Source: an uncultured Psychrobacter sp. (lineage in GTDB: Bacteria; Pseudomonadota; Gammaproteobacteria; Pseudomonadales; Moraxellaceae). Taken from it: 64,000 nucleotides of DNA. The stretch spans positions 124,001 through 188,000 of the forward strand of contig NZ_CANMRN010000002.1 in assembly GCF_947500265.1 (NCBI RefSeq), in the 5' to 3' direction. Within the stretch, counting starts at the first letter, position 1. The number at the start of each line of letters is the position of its first letter. Positions 7,555 through 17,330 of the stretch are shown piece by piece. The position numbers and the translations under genes were made by a program. Below the pieces are notes generated by a model. It searched no databases. It saw nothing but the letters and a program-made list of their open reading frames with translations, and had not been told where the DNA came from.

Positions 7555-8586
7555 CTACTCGTGCGCCTGCAAAAAAGTCTCGACCACTTTGAATTGCCCA
7601 GCGGTGCTTTCTTCACCATACATCGCCTGTCTAAAGGCGTTAGAGTTTGGAATACCTGTCGTATACCATGCAATATGTTTGCGAGCGATACGGCAGCCTG
7701 AGTACTCCCCGTAGAAATCATAAAGCTCTTGCAAATGGGCCAGTACGATCTGTTTTATCTCACTCACGCTTGGTGCCTCTAGGCGCTCGCCAGTACGCAA
7801 AAAGTGCTCAATATCGCGAAATATCCACGGCTGCCCTTGTGCAGCACGCCCAATCATCACCGCATCACAGCCTGTCATCTCATAGACGTGTTGGGCTTTT
7901 TGTGCACTATCGATATCACCATTCGCAATGACAGGAATACTGATACTTTCTTTGACTTCGCGTATTAGCTCATAGCGCGCATTGCCTGTATACATGTCTT
8001 CACGCGTACGTCCATGAATAGCAATCGCTGCAATACCTGCCTGCTCAGCACGCTTGGCGACTCGTAAGATGTTTTCACGACCGTTTTCAAAACCTAGACG
8101 TGTCTTTAGTGTGACAGGTGCATTCACAGCATTGACCGTGGCATCTAGCAATCGCGCGACCAAATCTTCGTCTTGCAACAATGCAGAGCCTGCCAGCTTA
8201 CGACAGACCTTTTTCGCCGGACAACCCATATTGATATCAATAATCTGTGCACCATTATCAATCTGATATCGTGCCGCTTCAGCCAGTTTATCCGGTTCAG
8301 CACCTGCTATCTGCGCCGAAATAGGCGCAATCTCATTGTCAAAATTGGCACGATACAAGGATTTTTTGCGCGCATAGAGTGCCGTATCAGCGATGATCAT
8401 CTCGCTGACCGCATGACCTGCGCCAAATGACTTACACAATCGGCGGAAAGGATTGTCCGTCACGCCTGCCATCGGTGCGACCATCAAACGGTTTTCAATC
8501 GTCAGGCCACCGATATTCAATGGCTGTAACAATGGATGGTCAGACAAAGTCGAGGAAGAAGGTAAAATGGGAGAATGAATAGACAT
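7555..8586 (-). CDS. dusB: tRNA-dihydrouridine synthase DusB
   Basis: FMN-dependent cytosolic enzyme that reduces uridine to dihydrouridine in the tRNA D-loop, using NADPH. Signatures are the flavin-site MVAPMAGVTDNPFR, the catalytic-Cys block DINMGCPAKKVC, HGRTREDMYTG, and the phosphate-binding ANGDI and MIGRAAQG motifs. With the ATG at 8586 it has 343 residues, including about 15 extra N-terminal residues relative to the core. An in-frame TTG at 8616 would add ten residues but lies inside a hairpin, so 8586 is preferred; the start remains uncertain because neither has a strong Shine-Dalgarno. It is not linked to fis as in enterobacteria. Confidence 0.93.
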   Translation of the reverse strand: MSIHSPILPSSSTLSDHPLLQPLNIGGLTIENRLMVAPMAGVTDNPFRRLCKSFGAGHAVSEMIIADTALYARKKSLYRANFDNEIAPISAQIAGAEPDKLAEAARYQIDNGAQIIDINMGCPAKKVCRKLAGSALLQDEDLVARLLDATVNAVNAPVTLKTRLGFENGRENILRVAKRAEQAGIAAIAIHGRTREDMYTGNARYELIREVKESISIPVIANGDIDSAQKAQHVYEMTGCDAVMIGRAAQGQPWIFRDIEHFLRTGERLEAPSVSEIKQIVLAHLQELYDFYGEYSGCRIARKHIAWYTTGIPNSNAFRQAMYGEESTAGQFKVVETFLQAHE

Positions 8587-8590
8587 AAAA

Positions 8591-8622
8591 AACGGCTTGA
8601 TTTGTAAAGAAAACAAGCCGTT
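8591..8622 (-). promoter_or_regulatory. Hairpin with T-run directly before the dusB start
   Basis: AACGGCTTG (8591-8599) and CAAGCCGTT (8614-8622) form a perfect nine-pair stem with a 14-base loop. On the minus strand it is followed by a short T-run that leads straight into the dusB ATG. It looks like a terminator or attenuator in the leader, or a structure masking the ribosome-binding site. Confidence 0.55.
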
Positions 8623-8706
8623 ATTCTAAGGATTCCTGCGTTTATTGCAAGCGATTAACGTGAATAGCTTGCATAAGCATTGGTCGTTTTTAATACATCC
8701 CATGCA

Positions 8707-10752
8707 TTATTTATCAAGCACACTGCCCTGCTCTAGTGTGATGTCATCATCATGCTCCTGCATGCGCCACGGCAGGCTATCAGGCGACACATTGAGGAAA
8801 TGTAAATACTTCTCAAACTGATCGATGATGTCATTAATCACTGATTCAGATTTGTAGCCGTATAAGTCATAGGTCTGACCACCACGGCGTAGATACACCT
8901 CAGCGCGATGATGATGCTCTTGTGGCAAGGTATCCGCACTGTCTTCAGTATAATAATCAGGCGCATCATGCTCAGATAAGCGCACCTCATACCAAAATTC
9001 AACATCGTCACCGCGCTGTAGCTCTAATACGGCTCGGTTATTAACCGCGTCATAGTTGACCTCAGTCGTCCAACCAGTTTCTGCAAATTTAGACGACACC
9101 TCCATCATCGAAGGCATAACCACTTCTTTGATATAACTTAAGACCTTTTCACGCGTTGGCTTATCGGTCATATAGTCAATACGCTCGCGCCATGCAGACG
9201 GTTTGAGTAGATGCGGCGGCAGTCTGTTGTCATTACCGAGGCTCTGATTACGATGTCCTTCGATACGAAGCGCACGCCACATACCAAACATTGAAATAAG
9301 AATAATAATCGCAAATGGTAACGCACTAACGATAGCCGCTGTTTGTAGGGCTTCTAAACCACCTGCAAGTAGCAATACTGCTGCGACAGCACCTTCAGTC
9401 ACTACCCAAAAGCTACGCTGCCACCATGGTGTATCACTGCGACCACCTGCCGCTAGCGAGTCGATTACCAATGAGCCAGAATCCGATGACGTCACAAAAA
9501 AGGTAATAATCAATAAAATGGTCAATGACGACACAAATTCAGTAAACGGTAGATTCTCTAACAGTTTAAACAAAGCAATCGCTTGGTTGTTTTGTACTTC
9601 ACTGATTAACGAGGTATAACCATCGACCATGATCATGTGTAGCGCGGTATCGCCAAACACCGAAAACCAAAAGAATGTAAAGAAGGTCGGTACCAACATC
9701 ACACCCAACACGAACTCACGAATAGTACGACCACGGCTAATCTTGGCGATAAACAGACCTACAAAAGGTGCCCATGCAATCGTCCATGCAAAAATAAATA
9801 AAGTCCAGCTGCCGATCCAATTGCTATTTTCGTATGCCTGCAAGCTAAAGGTACGCTCGACAATATTACCCAAATAACTACCCGTATTTTCCATAAAGGC
9901 GTTCAAGATAAAAATGGTCGGACCAACAACAAATACGAACAGCATCAACGCAGTTGCCAGTAGCATATTTAAAATAGATAAGCGTTTTACACCCTTATCC
10001 ATCCCTGCCAATACCGATACCAGTGCCGCGGCTGTCACCAAGGCAATGGCAATCACCTGTACGGTCGTATTCACTGGAATAATATCTGGCAATAGATAAT
10101 TAAGTCCCGCATTGATTTGCGACACCGATAAGCCAAGACTGGTCGCAATACCAAACATCGTACCTAATATCGCAAACACATCAACCGTATGACCGATAGG
10201 GCCATGAATCCTGTCACCAATAATCGGGTACAGCGTCGAGCGTATTGATAATGGTAAACCATGACGAAACGCAAAATACGCTAGTGATAAACCAACGACA
10301 CCATAAATCGCCCAAATATGAAAACCCCAATGAAAATACGCAATTTGCATCGCTTCTTTTGCCGCGGCGATAGTTTTCGGATCCGACATTGGCGGACTAG
10401 AAAAGTGCATTACTGGTTCCGCCACCCCATAAAACAGTAGCGCAATCCCGTAACCTGCCGAAAACAGCATGGCAAACCATTCAAGGAATCCGTACTCCGC
10501 CTCAGCATGATCAGGACCTAGCTTGATACTGCCATAAGACGAAAACGCCAGTACAATAATGAACATCAAAAACAGTGCCACTGCCAGCATATAAAACCAG
10601 CCGAATGTCTCAGTCGTAAAACTAAGCACATCACTAAACAGAGCACCCGCTGCTTCAGGGTTAATAGCCGTACCAATGACCAATAGCAGCATAATAATTG
10701 CTGCAGGTACAAAGACTGGTAATAAAATAGTCGAACGAGGTAATTTACTCAT
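8707..10752 (-). CDS. betT: BCCT family choline/betaine transporter (BetT-like)
   Basis: Inner-membrane secondary transporter of the betaine/carnitine/choline family, 681 residues from the ATG at 10752. An in-frame upstream start would put 20 basic residues in front and lacks support. About twelve membrane spans fill residues 1-500. The conserved BCCT motif WTIAWAPFVGLFIAKISRGRT and the stretch with TSSDSGSLV are intact. A cytosolic C-terminal domain of about 180 residues is long, as in BetT-type osmosensing choline carriers. Choline is the most likely substrate, but no bet genes are adjacent, so substrate specificity is inference. Confidence 0.87.
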   Translation of the reverse strand: MSKLPRSTILLPVFVPAAIIMLLLVIGTAINPEAAGALFSDVLSFTTETFGWFYMLAVALFLMFIIVLAFSSYGSIKLGPDHAEAEYGFLEWFAMLFSAGYGIALLFYGVAEPVMHFSSPPMSDPKTIAAAKEAMQIAYFHWGFHIWAIYGVVGLSLAYFAFRHGLPLSIRSTLYPIIGDRIHGPIGHTVDVFAILGTMFGIATSLGLSVSQINAGLNYLLPDIIPVNTTVQVIAIALVTAAALVSVLAGMDKGVKRLSILNMLLATALMLFVFVVGPTIFILNAFMENTGSYLGNIVERTFSLQAYENSNWIGSWTLFIFAWTIAWAPFVGLFIAKISRGRTIREFVLGVMLVPTFFTFFWFSVFGDTALHMIMVDGYTSLISEVQNNQAIALFKLLENLPFTEFVSSLTILLIITFFVTSSDSGSLVIDSLAAGGRSDTPWWQRSFWVVTEGAVAAVLLLAGGLEALQTAAIVSALPFAIIILISMFGMWRALRIEGHRNQSLGNDNRLPPHLLKPSAWRERIDYMTDKPTREKVLSYIKEVVMPSMMEVSSKFAETGWTTEVNYDAVNNRAVLELQRGDDVEFWYEVRLSEHDAPDYYTEDSADTLPQEHHHRAEVYLRRGGQTYDLYGYKSESVINDIIDQFEKYLHFLNVSPDSLPWRMQEHDDDITLEQGSVLDK

Positions 10753-10932
10753 GAAAGATAATATCCTCAAAAGTTGGCGATGCCTTTTTATGAAAAATTC
10801 TAAGTAAGGCAAAGATTAGAAAATGTGTGTGAATGGTTATAATAATTATCACACTCTTTTCCAAAACCCTAGACAAGCGTTCAACTCGTAACATGACTTT
10901 AACGAATGTTACATGACTATTACCAAGAAAAT

Positions 10933-10960
10933 AAAAAAGGCAGCTTGTTAGCTGCCTTTT
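10933..10960 (-). terminator. Terminator downstream of the HIT gene
   Basis: Eleven-pair stem AAAAGGCAGCT (10935-10945) / AGCTGCCTTTT (10950-10960) with loop TGTT. The A-run on the left gives a U-tail on the minus strand. It separates the HIT gene from betT. The rest of the 312-base gap (10753-11064) holds only AT-rich sequence, presumably the betT promoter. Confidence 0.82.
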
Positions 10961-11064
10961 GATTGTATATGTATTCTATTTTAATAGTTTCTAACCTATA
11001 AATGCTCGCTAATTCGTAAATACTAATACTTTTTATACCTAAACAGAAGCACTCTGTTTCCTGA

Positions 11065-11505
11065 CTAGGCATCAATCACTGCCGCCAACTTCTGCGCAAT
11101 ATCTGCCAAATCATTGTTGTCGGCTTGGGTCACTGCATGACCTCCCAACTCATGGATACTTGATGGAATGAGATGCACATGATAATGAAAGACTGTTTGA
11201 CCTGCTTGTGAGCCATTCAACTGCATTTGGATAACGCCTTCACGTTCAAACACTTGACGCTGGGCTTGCATGACCTTTTTAGAGGTCATTAATACCGCAG
11301 CGGCATACTCTGGCTCAAGATCTGCCAAATCTACCGCTTTTTGCTTCGGGATCACCAATACATGACCTTCTGCTTGCGGCATGATATCCATAAAGGCGAG
11401 CGTTTTATCATCTTCATATACTTTATGGTATGGAATATCACCATCTAACATTTTGGCAAAAATATTATTGTCGTCATAAGTAGTCTGTTGATTCAATTCA
11501 GTCAT
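11065..11505 (-). CDS. HIT (histidine triad) family nucleotide-binding protein
   Basis: A 146-residue cytosolic HIT-domain protein, probably a purine nucleoside phosphoramidase or dinucleotide hydrolase. The triad H107-x-H109-x-H111 (HYHVHLIP) is intact, and the N-terminal DNNIFAKMLDGDIPYHKVYED block is typical. The ATG at 11505 follows AAGGAAGAAAT. The exact substrate is not predictable. It is flanked by its own terminator and an unrelated membrane protein gene. Confidence 0.92.
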   Translation of the reverse strand: MTELNQQTTYDDNNIFAKMLDGDIPYHKVYEDDKTLAFMDIMPQAEGHVLVIPKQKAVDLADLEPEYAAAVLMTSKKVMQAQRQVFEREGVIQMQLNGSQAGQTVFHYHVHLIPSSIHELGGHAVTQADNNDLADIAQKLAAVIDA

Positions 11506-11662
11506 TATTTCTTCCTTTAAGAATTTTATTATTAGTTAATTAATAGCTTAATAGCTATCCAAAATAGATAAAAGCGTCTGTCATATAGTGGACGAAATAT
11601 GACTTTAGTACAAGTCAGCAATGTGAGTTCAAAGCGAACGAACCCCTAATAACTGAACTTTT

Positions 11663-12544
11663 TTACACACTTAAAAAAATATTTTTCCAAAAAACAAACC
11701 AGCCATAAAAAAATCGGATACCAAAAACGATAAACAGATATAAACCGTTGATATATAAATTCTCGAACCATGCTTCTTGATCTATCAAGCCCAACGTAAA
11801 CCAAGTGGTATTGGTCAAGAACCCCCACATACCAATCGCCATAAAAAATGCGAAAATAAGCGACCAAGCACAACTACGTAAAAAAGACATGACGCTGTGA
11901 ATATTTCTAGGATTAATCTGCTGCATTCCCAGCCATTTCAGCGGCTTCCACAATACGATCGACAATGCCGCTAAGATAGGAACAAACATCATCACTCGGA
12001 TAAAGTGGTAAAACATTGCGGCATCACCAAATGGAGAAGCCAAAAACGCCCATTCATCTCCAAAATACTCTTTCAATACTGTGTCATTGTGACCATCATC
12101 GAACCATAAATTAAAAATCTGTCTGTCTTCGCTAATTGGAGGCATCGATAGGTTATTATGTACCCAACCAATGCAAGCATTGACCCATTCAGGCTGCCAC
12201 ACTAGGCTCAGATCCCTTATCCAGCAGCGGGTATACAATATATCGAAGAGTATGAATGCAAATAAAAATGCCAGTGATAGCGTTTCTAATCGGTTAGGGG
12301 GCAACTTGCCATTGCTAGTAATCTGCTTATGTACCTGCTCTCTTTGTTCAACATCTTCTATGCTGCCTAATGTTTCATACACTTTAGCAGTGGCTTGAAA
12401 CAATTGGCCATGACGCCCTTTTATCAAAAAATACCAAAATTTGGGGATGCTTAATGCGACACATAGGATTAAAAACCATACCGTATTAAATGCTAAATTC
12501 TGCATATCGTTGAATACTGGTATACGTATACCAATAGAAAACAA
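11663..12544 (-). CDS. Multi-pass membrane protein of unknown function, 5' end cut off by an in-frame stop
   Basis: The function is not recognised. The open frame of 293 codons encodes five or six hydrophobic segments: around residues 18-38, 88-108, 183-202, 225-246 and 268-285. A cytosolic or periplasmic loop of about 80 polar residues separates the first and second, and another Asp/Trp-rich loop follows the second. The TTG at 12544 and the ATG at 12505 lack good ribosome-binding sites. A convincing start (ATG 12658 after AAGGAATTA) lies upstream in the same frame, separated by a single TGA at 12557-12559. The intact gene would therefore have had 331 codons and this copy is probably broken; translation from an internal start is the alternative. 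Confidence 0.65.
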   Translation of the reverse strand: MFSIGIRIPVFNDMQNLAFNTVWFLILCVALSIPKFWYFLIKGRHGQLFQATAKVYETLGSIEDVEQREQVHKQITSNGKLPPNRLETLSLAFLFAFILFDILYTRCWIRDLSLVWQPEWVNACIGWVHNNLSMPPISEDRQIFNLWFDDGHNDTVLKEYFGDEWAFLASPFGDAAMFYHFIRVMMFVPILAALSIVLWKPLKWLGMQQINPRNIHSVMSFLRSCAWSLIFAFFMAIGMWGFLTNTTWFTLGLIDQEAWFENLYINGLYLFIVFGIRFFYGWFVFWKNIFLSV

Positions 12545-12556
12545 ACCAACGAAAAA

Positions 12557-12658
12557 TCAAAATAAGCAGATGAGTAAGTAGTAGAAGAGGTACTCTTCAT
12601 AGAGACGATATGATGTTATCCATTCTTGGATAGATTCGTTATCGGAGAACTTTTTCAT
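12557..12658 (-). pseudogene. N-terminal fragment of the 11663-12544 membrane protein, ended by TGA
   Basis: Thirty-three codons starting MKKFSDNESIQEW, with a strong Shine-Dalgarno (AAGGA). It runs into a hydrophobic stretch (LFYYLLICLF) and then hits TGA. Reading on in the same frame gives FFVGLFSIG, which completes a plausible membrane span. A TGG (Trp) to TGA change would explain this. It is seen directly in sequence; that the intact gene is ancestral is inference. Confidence 0.6.
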
Positions 12659-12856
12659 TAATTCCTTTGCTTATATTTCCATCCAAATTATCGACTATAT
12701 TTTAGATTATTTTAATAGACAAAATACGATTAATTTATAATAAGTCATTCAACTAAAGACATTATCTTATACGTATAAACTACCATCTCATCCCACTAAT
12801 TTATTGGCGAGTCATGCCCTTAAAATGTTATATTAACCCTCTATTTTAATAACGCT

Positions 12857-13684
12857 ATGTTTATGGATTTGCCTACTTTGCCGACCAATACATCAGACAA
12901 CTCAGATAGCCTAGATAACGGCGACCCGTCTTCAACACTCAATGACAATGCCCAAACGTCTGGATCAAATTTCTCTGTGCCTGATAGTACTGGCTTAGAG
13001 CAACTTAGTACTGAGCCTGACAATAGTACTCAAACTATCGATCCAAGCGCTATCATATTAGCAGAAGCATTGACTGATAAAGCCATCAGCTGGCAGATAC
13101 ACAATTGTAAAATTATAAAGAAGACTGTCACGCAAGATTTGCCACTGCCTTTTTTGTATCATTATGACAGTTTAGATGATGCGATCAAACAAACGCACCC
13201 GCTCACTCCTGAGCTACTGCTTCAGTTCAATACACCCATGTCGGCTCACGAAGCTGCCAAGTTAATTGGTATTGACGAGGAACTGCTGACCAGTCCTTGG
13301 CATGTAAAAATTATCGGCTCGTTGGTAGTCTTTAGTGAGGCATTGCAGTTGGCCGTACGATTACACTGGACCAATACGGGTAAAGAGACGCAGCAGGTAT
13401 ATACCAAGGATGCCGCCGACGCTATTATTGCCGCTTTTAAAGACTGGCAGTTTTTTGGTCGTGTAGACGTCCTCTATAAAAATAATAAGCAAATATTAGT
13501 TAGTATTGACGAGCTAACCCCCAATACGCAAGCACTACCTGCCGAATCACTGTTAACGATTGAAGCTAGTGGCGATTATCAACAGCTACTGGCTACTCAT
13601 GCGCTTGCAGCCATTGTGAAATTAGAAGCAGACAAAGCTGATCTTCCTTGGTTTGATAAAGCCATATTAGAACGTATTGAATAG
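12857..13684 (+). CDS. Hypothetical cytosolic protein
   Basis: Not recognised. The 275-residue protein has a low-complexity Asp/Ser/Asn/Thr-rich N-terminus (residues about 5-65, probably disordered) and a folded remainder with alternating hydrophobic and charged residues. It has no signal peptide and no membrane span. The stretch VKIIGSLVVFSEALQLAVRLHW is hydrophobic but too mixed for a membrane helix. The start may be ATG 12857 or ATG 12863. It lies alone between the divergent broken membrane protein gene and ilvD. Confidence 0.7.
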   Translation: MFMDLPTLPTNTSDNSDSLDNGDPSSTLNDNAQTSGSNFSVPDSTGLEQLSTEPDNSTQTIDPSAIILAEALTDKAISWQIHNCKIIKKTVTQDLPLPFLYHYDSLDDAIKQTHPLTPELLLQFNTPMSAHEAAKLIGIDEELLTSPWHVKIIGSLVVFSEALQLAVRLHWTNTGKETQQVYTKDAADAIIAAFKDWQFFGRVDVLYKNNKQILVSIDELTPNTQALPAESLLTIEASGDYQQLLATHALAAIVKLEADKADLPWFDKAILERIE

Positions 13685-13890
13685 CTATTTTGAATAACTG
13701 TTTTTTCGCTCATCGCTTGTGATTATTAATTCACTGTTATTAGCATATTGTTATTAGTTATTCATATCTAATGGTATGGTAACGAATTAGTATTATTCAC
13801 TAGTACTCACTCTCTATAAAAAGCACACTATCCCTATTAAAACTGAGGGTGCACATTTTAACAACCCCGCCTATTTGTAAGGAATATCAC

Positions 13891-15777
13891 ATGGATTATC
13901 GCTCAAAAACCTCTACCGGCGGTCGTAATATGGCAGGCGCGCGCGCATTATGGCGTGCAACCGGCATGACTGACGGCGACTTTGGCAAGCCAATCATTGC
14001 GATTGCTAACTCTTTTACCCAGTTTGTACCCGGCCATGTGCATCTAAAAGACCTTGGACAGCTGGTCGCCCGGGAGATTGAGCAAGCAGGCGGCGTTGCA
14101 AAAGAATTCAATACCATTGCGGTTGATGATGGTATTGCAATGGGCCATAGCGGTATGTTGTACTCGCTACCAAGCCGTGATTTGATCGCTGATTCTGTCG
14201 AATATATGGTCAATGCCCACTGTGCAGATGCGCTAGTTTGTATTTCTAACTGTGACAAAATCACTCCGGGTATGTTGATGGCCGCCATGCGTCTTAACAT
14301 TCCAGTGGTGTTTATCTCAGGTGGCCCAATGGAAGCGGGCAAAATCTTAGCCAGTACCGTTGGTAAGAGCCATAATACCGATAGTAGTGACAGCAGTGCC
14401 GTTCGCAAACTTGACCTAGTCGATGCGATGATGGACGCGGCTGATGATAGTATCAGTGATGAAGATGTCGCCGCTATCGAAGCTTCAGCCTGCCCTACTT
14501 GTGGTTCGTGCTCTGGTATGTTTACAGCCAACTCGATGAACTGTTTGACCGAAGCTTTAGGCTTAGCCTTACCAGGTAACGGCTCACTGCTAGCTACTCA
14601 CTCATTGCGCCGCGAGCTATTCTTAGAAGCGGGTCGTACAATCGTGTCGCTTGCTAAGCGTCGCTATGAGCAAGATGATGACTCTGTACTACCACGCTCT
14701 ATCGCTACCAAAGCCGCCTTCGAAAATGCCATGAGTCTAGACATCGCTATGGGTGGTTCTACCAATACCATCTTGCATTTACTTGCTGCTGCCAATGAGG
14801 CAGAGATCGACTTTAAGATGGCTGATATTGACCGTTTGAGTCGCGGTGTGCCTTGCCTTGCAAAAGTAGCACCTGCTTCACAGAAATACCATATGGAAGA
14901 CGTGCATCGTGCTGGTGGTGTCTTTGCATTACTTGCTGAACTTGATCGTGCTGAGTTACTAAAGACTGACGTGCCAACTATCCATAGCGCAACGATGAAA
15001 GAAGCGATTGATAAGTGGGACATCATGAACCCTGACAACCATGAAGCTCGCGCACGCTTCCTTGCAGCACCTGGTGGCGTACGTACCACAGAAGCATTCT
15101 CACAATCAAAAGAGTGGTCAAACCTCGACGTCAACCGTGAGTCAGGCTGTATCCGTAGTGCCAAACACGCCTACTCTACAGATGGCGGCTTAGCCGTACT
15201 ATATGGCAATATCGCTGAGCGCGGCTGTGTGGTCAAAACCGCAGGCGTCGACGAAAGCATCTTAACCTTTACTGGTCGCGCGCGTCTATTTGAATCACAA
15301 GATGATGCAGTTGCTGCGGTACTGGCTGATCAAATCGTTGCAGGCGATGTGGTCATCATTCGCTACGAAGGCCCTAAAGGTGGCCCTGGTATGCAAGAGA
15401 TGCTGTACCCAACGACTTATCTGAAGTCAAAAGGATTGGGTAAAGAATGCGCCTTACTGACAGATGGTCGCTTCTCTGGTGGTACATCAGGTCTATCAAT
15501 TGGCCATGCTAGCCCAGAAGCTGCTGAAGGCGGGGCGATTGGTTTGGTTGAAGAAGGCGATAGTATTCATATCGATATCCCAAACCGTACCATCAACATG
15601 AACGTGAGTGATGCAGACTTAGCCGCTCGCCGAGAAGCCATGGAAGCGCGTGGACGTGATGCATGGAAACCTGTCAACCGTGACCGTCATGTCTCGCCAG
15701 CGTTACGTGCTTATGCTGCTATGACCACCAGTGCTGATACTGGTGCCGTACGTGACGTGAGCCAAGTGGAGCGCTAG
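13891..15777 (+). CDS. ilvD: Dihydroxy-acid dehydratase
   Basis: Iron-sulfur enzyme of branched-chain amino acid synthesis. It dehydrates 2,3-dihydroxy-isovalerate and its homolog to the 2-keto acids leading to valine, leucine and isoleucine. The protein is 628 residues, in the normal range. Cluster ligands lie in [11 protein letters not shown] (C117, C121) and in [25 protein letters not shown] near the C-terminus is the usual substrate-site block. ATG 13891 has an AAGGAATATCAC leader, and the 14 extra upstream codons are not needed. It is monocistronic, with a terminator after the stop. Confidence 0.96.
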   Translation: MDYRSKTSTGGRNMAGARALWRATGMTDGDFGKPIIAIANSFTQFVPGHVHLKDLGQLVAREIEQAGGVAKEFNTIAVDDGIAMGHSGMLYSLPSRDLIADSVEYMVNAHCADALVCISNCDKITPGMLMAAMRLNIPVVFISGGPMEAGKILASTVGKSHNTDSSDSSAVRKLDLVDAMMDAADDSISDEDVAAIEASACPTCGSCSGMFTANSMNCLTEALGLALPGNGSLLATHSLRRELFLEAGRTIVSLAKRRYEQDDDSVLPRSIATKAAFENAMSLDIAMGGSTNTILHLLAAANEAEIDFKMADIDRLSRGVPCLAKVAPASQKYHMEDVHRAGGVFALLAELDRAELLKTDVPTIHSATMKEAIDKWDIMNPDNHEARARFLAAPGGVRTTEAFSQSKEWSNLDVNRESGCIRSAKHAYSTDGGLAVLYGNIAERGCVVKTAGVDESILTFTGRARLFESQDDAVAAVLADQIVAGDVVIIRYEGPKGGPGMQEMLYPTTYLKSKGLGKECALLTDGRFSGGTSGLSIGHASPEAAEGGAIGLVEEGDSIHIDIPNRTINMNVSDADLAARREAMEARGRDAWKPVNRDRHVSPALRAYAAMTTSADTGAVRDVSQVER

Positions 15778-15820
15778 TCTGTAAACTATTGATGATACAG
15801 ACATACTGATAAAAATATAT

Positions 15821-15848
15821 TAAGCCTGCGCAATGCAGGCTTTTTTTT
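15821..15848 (+). terminator. Terminator of ilvD
   Basis: Stem AGCCTGC (15823-15829) / GCAGGCT (15835-15841), loop GCAAT, followed by eight T. Confidence 0.88.
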
Positions 15849-16027
15849 CACCAAAAAACAACGTAGCTGTCGTTTTGATAACTATTTTTTGCGATAATTA
15901 TTTTATTTTGACGTCATGATAAAGGGTATCAGTGACTGACTATCAACTATTGCTGTGAATTGTCATCAATATCTAGAATTACCCTCATAAAATCGACCCT
16001 TAAAACATAACGACGTGCGTAAACCTT

Positions 16028-17275
16028 ATGATTGAAAAATATAACTTATTCTTATTAATCTGCGGGATTGCCTTTTTACTCGGGGCCTTGTTTCCTGTTA
16101 TTTTTAAGCGCACCTCTATCTCATTACCGATGCTCCAAGTCAGCTTCGGTCTGATGATGGGCTACTGGTGGACGTCTTTATCCTTTTTAGACCCACTTGA
16201 TAACGGTTTACTCATCGAAAAATTGACTGAGATTGTTGTATTGGTCTCATTGGTTGGTGCTGGTATTAAAATCGATACAGAGTTGTCTTGGCGATTGTGG
16301 CGACCAACAGTAAGACTGCTACTCATTACCATGCCTATTGGTATTTTTGCGATGGCAGTCTTGGGGTATTACGCGTTTGGTCTGAGCCTTGGTGCAGCTA
16401 TTTTATTAGGTGCAGTGTTAGCGCCTACTGATCCAGTGTTAGCTTCGAGCATTCAGGTGGGACCTCCCAATACAGGAGGAGAAGACACTCCGCGTTTTAC
16501 TTTAACGTCAGAGGCAGGGTTGAACGATGGTTTGGCTTTTCCGTTTGTGTACCTAGCGATTAAGATTGCAGAAGCGTTTAGTGAAGGCAAAGCCTTTACT
16601 TACGAGATGCTATGGTCGTGGTTCACTCATGACGTTTTGTGGAAGATTGGCGCAGGCGTAGTGGTAGGTGTATTGGTTGGTAAAATATTGGCCAAAGTCG
16701 TGTTTTCTAAACATACCCGTGAGACTACCATCTCGCAAGGTTATGTGGTTATTGCATTGACGCTATTAGCCTATGGTCTTGCAGAGTATGTACACAGTTA
16801 TGGTTTTATCGCTGTATTCGTGGCCGCATTTGCGTTTCGTCGCTCGGAGTGTGAGCATACTTATCATCAAAAACTACATGATTTCGCTGAGCAATCAGAA
16901 GGCTTACTAATGTCATTAGTGCTGGTTATCTTCGGCATGTTCCTCGGTCAAGGGTTACAGGCAGGTGTTGAGCTGACATGGCGCGTCTATATCGTCAGCT
17001 TTACCTTCCTATTACTTATACGTCCGATTGGTGGATTTATTGCTTTATCAGGATTGAACCTACCTCATACCGAGAAATACGCGATATCAGCTTTGGGTAT
17101 TCGCGGTATCGGTACTTTGTATTATCTGTCCTATGCGCTCAATCAAGGTTTCTTCGCGGATGAAGATGCGCTTAAATTGTGGATTGTTTGTTCGATTGTT
17201 ATTTTGACTTCTATCTTTATCCATGGTCTCAGTGCATCAAGATTGCTCAAAATGACACCAAACAAGCAGCATTAA
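16028..17275 (+). CDS. CPA1-type Na+/H+ antiporter (NhaP-like)
   Basis: Inner-membrane cation/proton antiporter of 415 residues with about 12-13 hydrophobic segments. The family signatures are present: GAVLAPTDPVLASS, holding the TDP unwound helix, and the ion-binding LNDGLAFPFVY (ND motif). It likely exports Na+ or K+ for pH and salt homeostasis. Unlike eukaryote-type relatives it has almost no cytosolic C-terminal tail. It stands alone, with a hairpin overlapping its stop codon. Confidence 0.88.
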   Translation: MIEKYNLFLLICGIAFLLGALFPVIFKRTSISLPMLQVSFGLMMGYWWTSLSFLDPLDNGLLIEKLTEIVVLVSLVGAGIKIDTELSWRLWRPTVRLLLITMPIGIFAMAVLGYYAFGLSLGAAILLGAVLAPTDPVLASSIQVGPPNTGGEDTPRFTLTSEAGLNDGLAFPFVYLAIKIAEAFSEGKAFTYEMLWSWFTHDVLWKIGAGVVVGVLVGKILAKVVFSKHTRETTISQGYVVIALTLLAYGLAEYVHSYGFIAVFVAAFAFRRSECEHTYHQKLHDFAEQSEGLLMSLVLVIFGMFLGQGLQAGVELTWRVYIVSFTFLLLIRPIGGFIALSGLNLPHTEKYAISALGIRGIGTLYYLSYALNQGFFADEDALKLWIVCSIVILTSIFIHGLSASRLLKMTPNKQH

Positions 17276-17290
17276 CATTAATGCTGCTTG
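17263..17290. terminator. Hairpin overlapping the antiporter stop codon
   Basis: Thirteen-base arms CAAGCAGCATTAA / TTAATGCTGCTTG almost abut (2-base spacer). The left arm includes the TAA stop at 17273-17275. T-runs are weak on both sides. It probably ends transcription between the convergent antiporter and serine hydrolase genes. Confidence 0.6.
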
Positions 17291-17330
17291 TATTTGAAAC
17301 AGAATCAATTCGCGATTGAAGTTGGCATTA

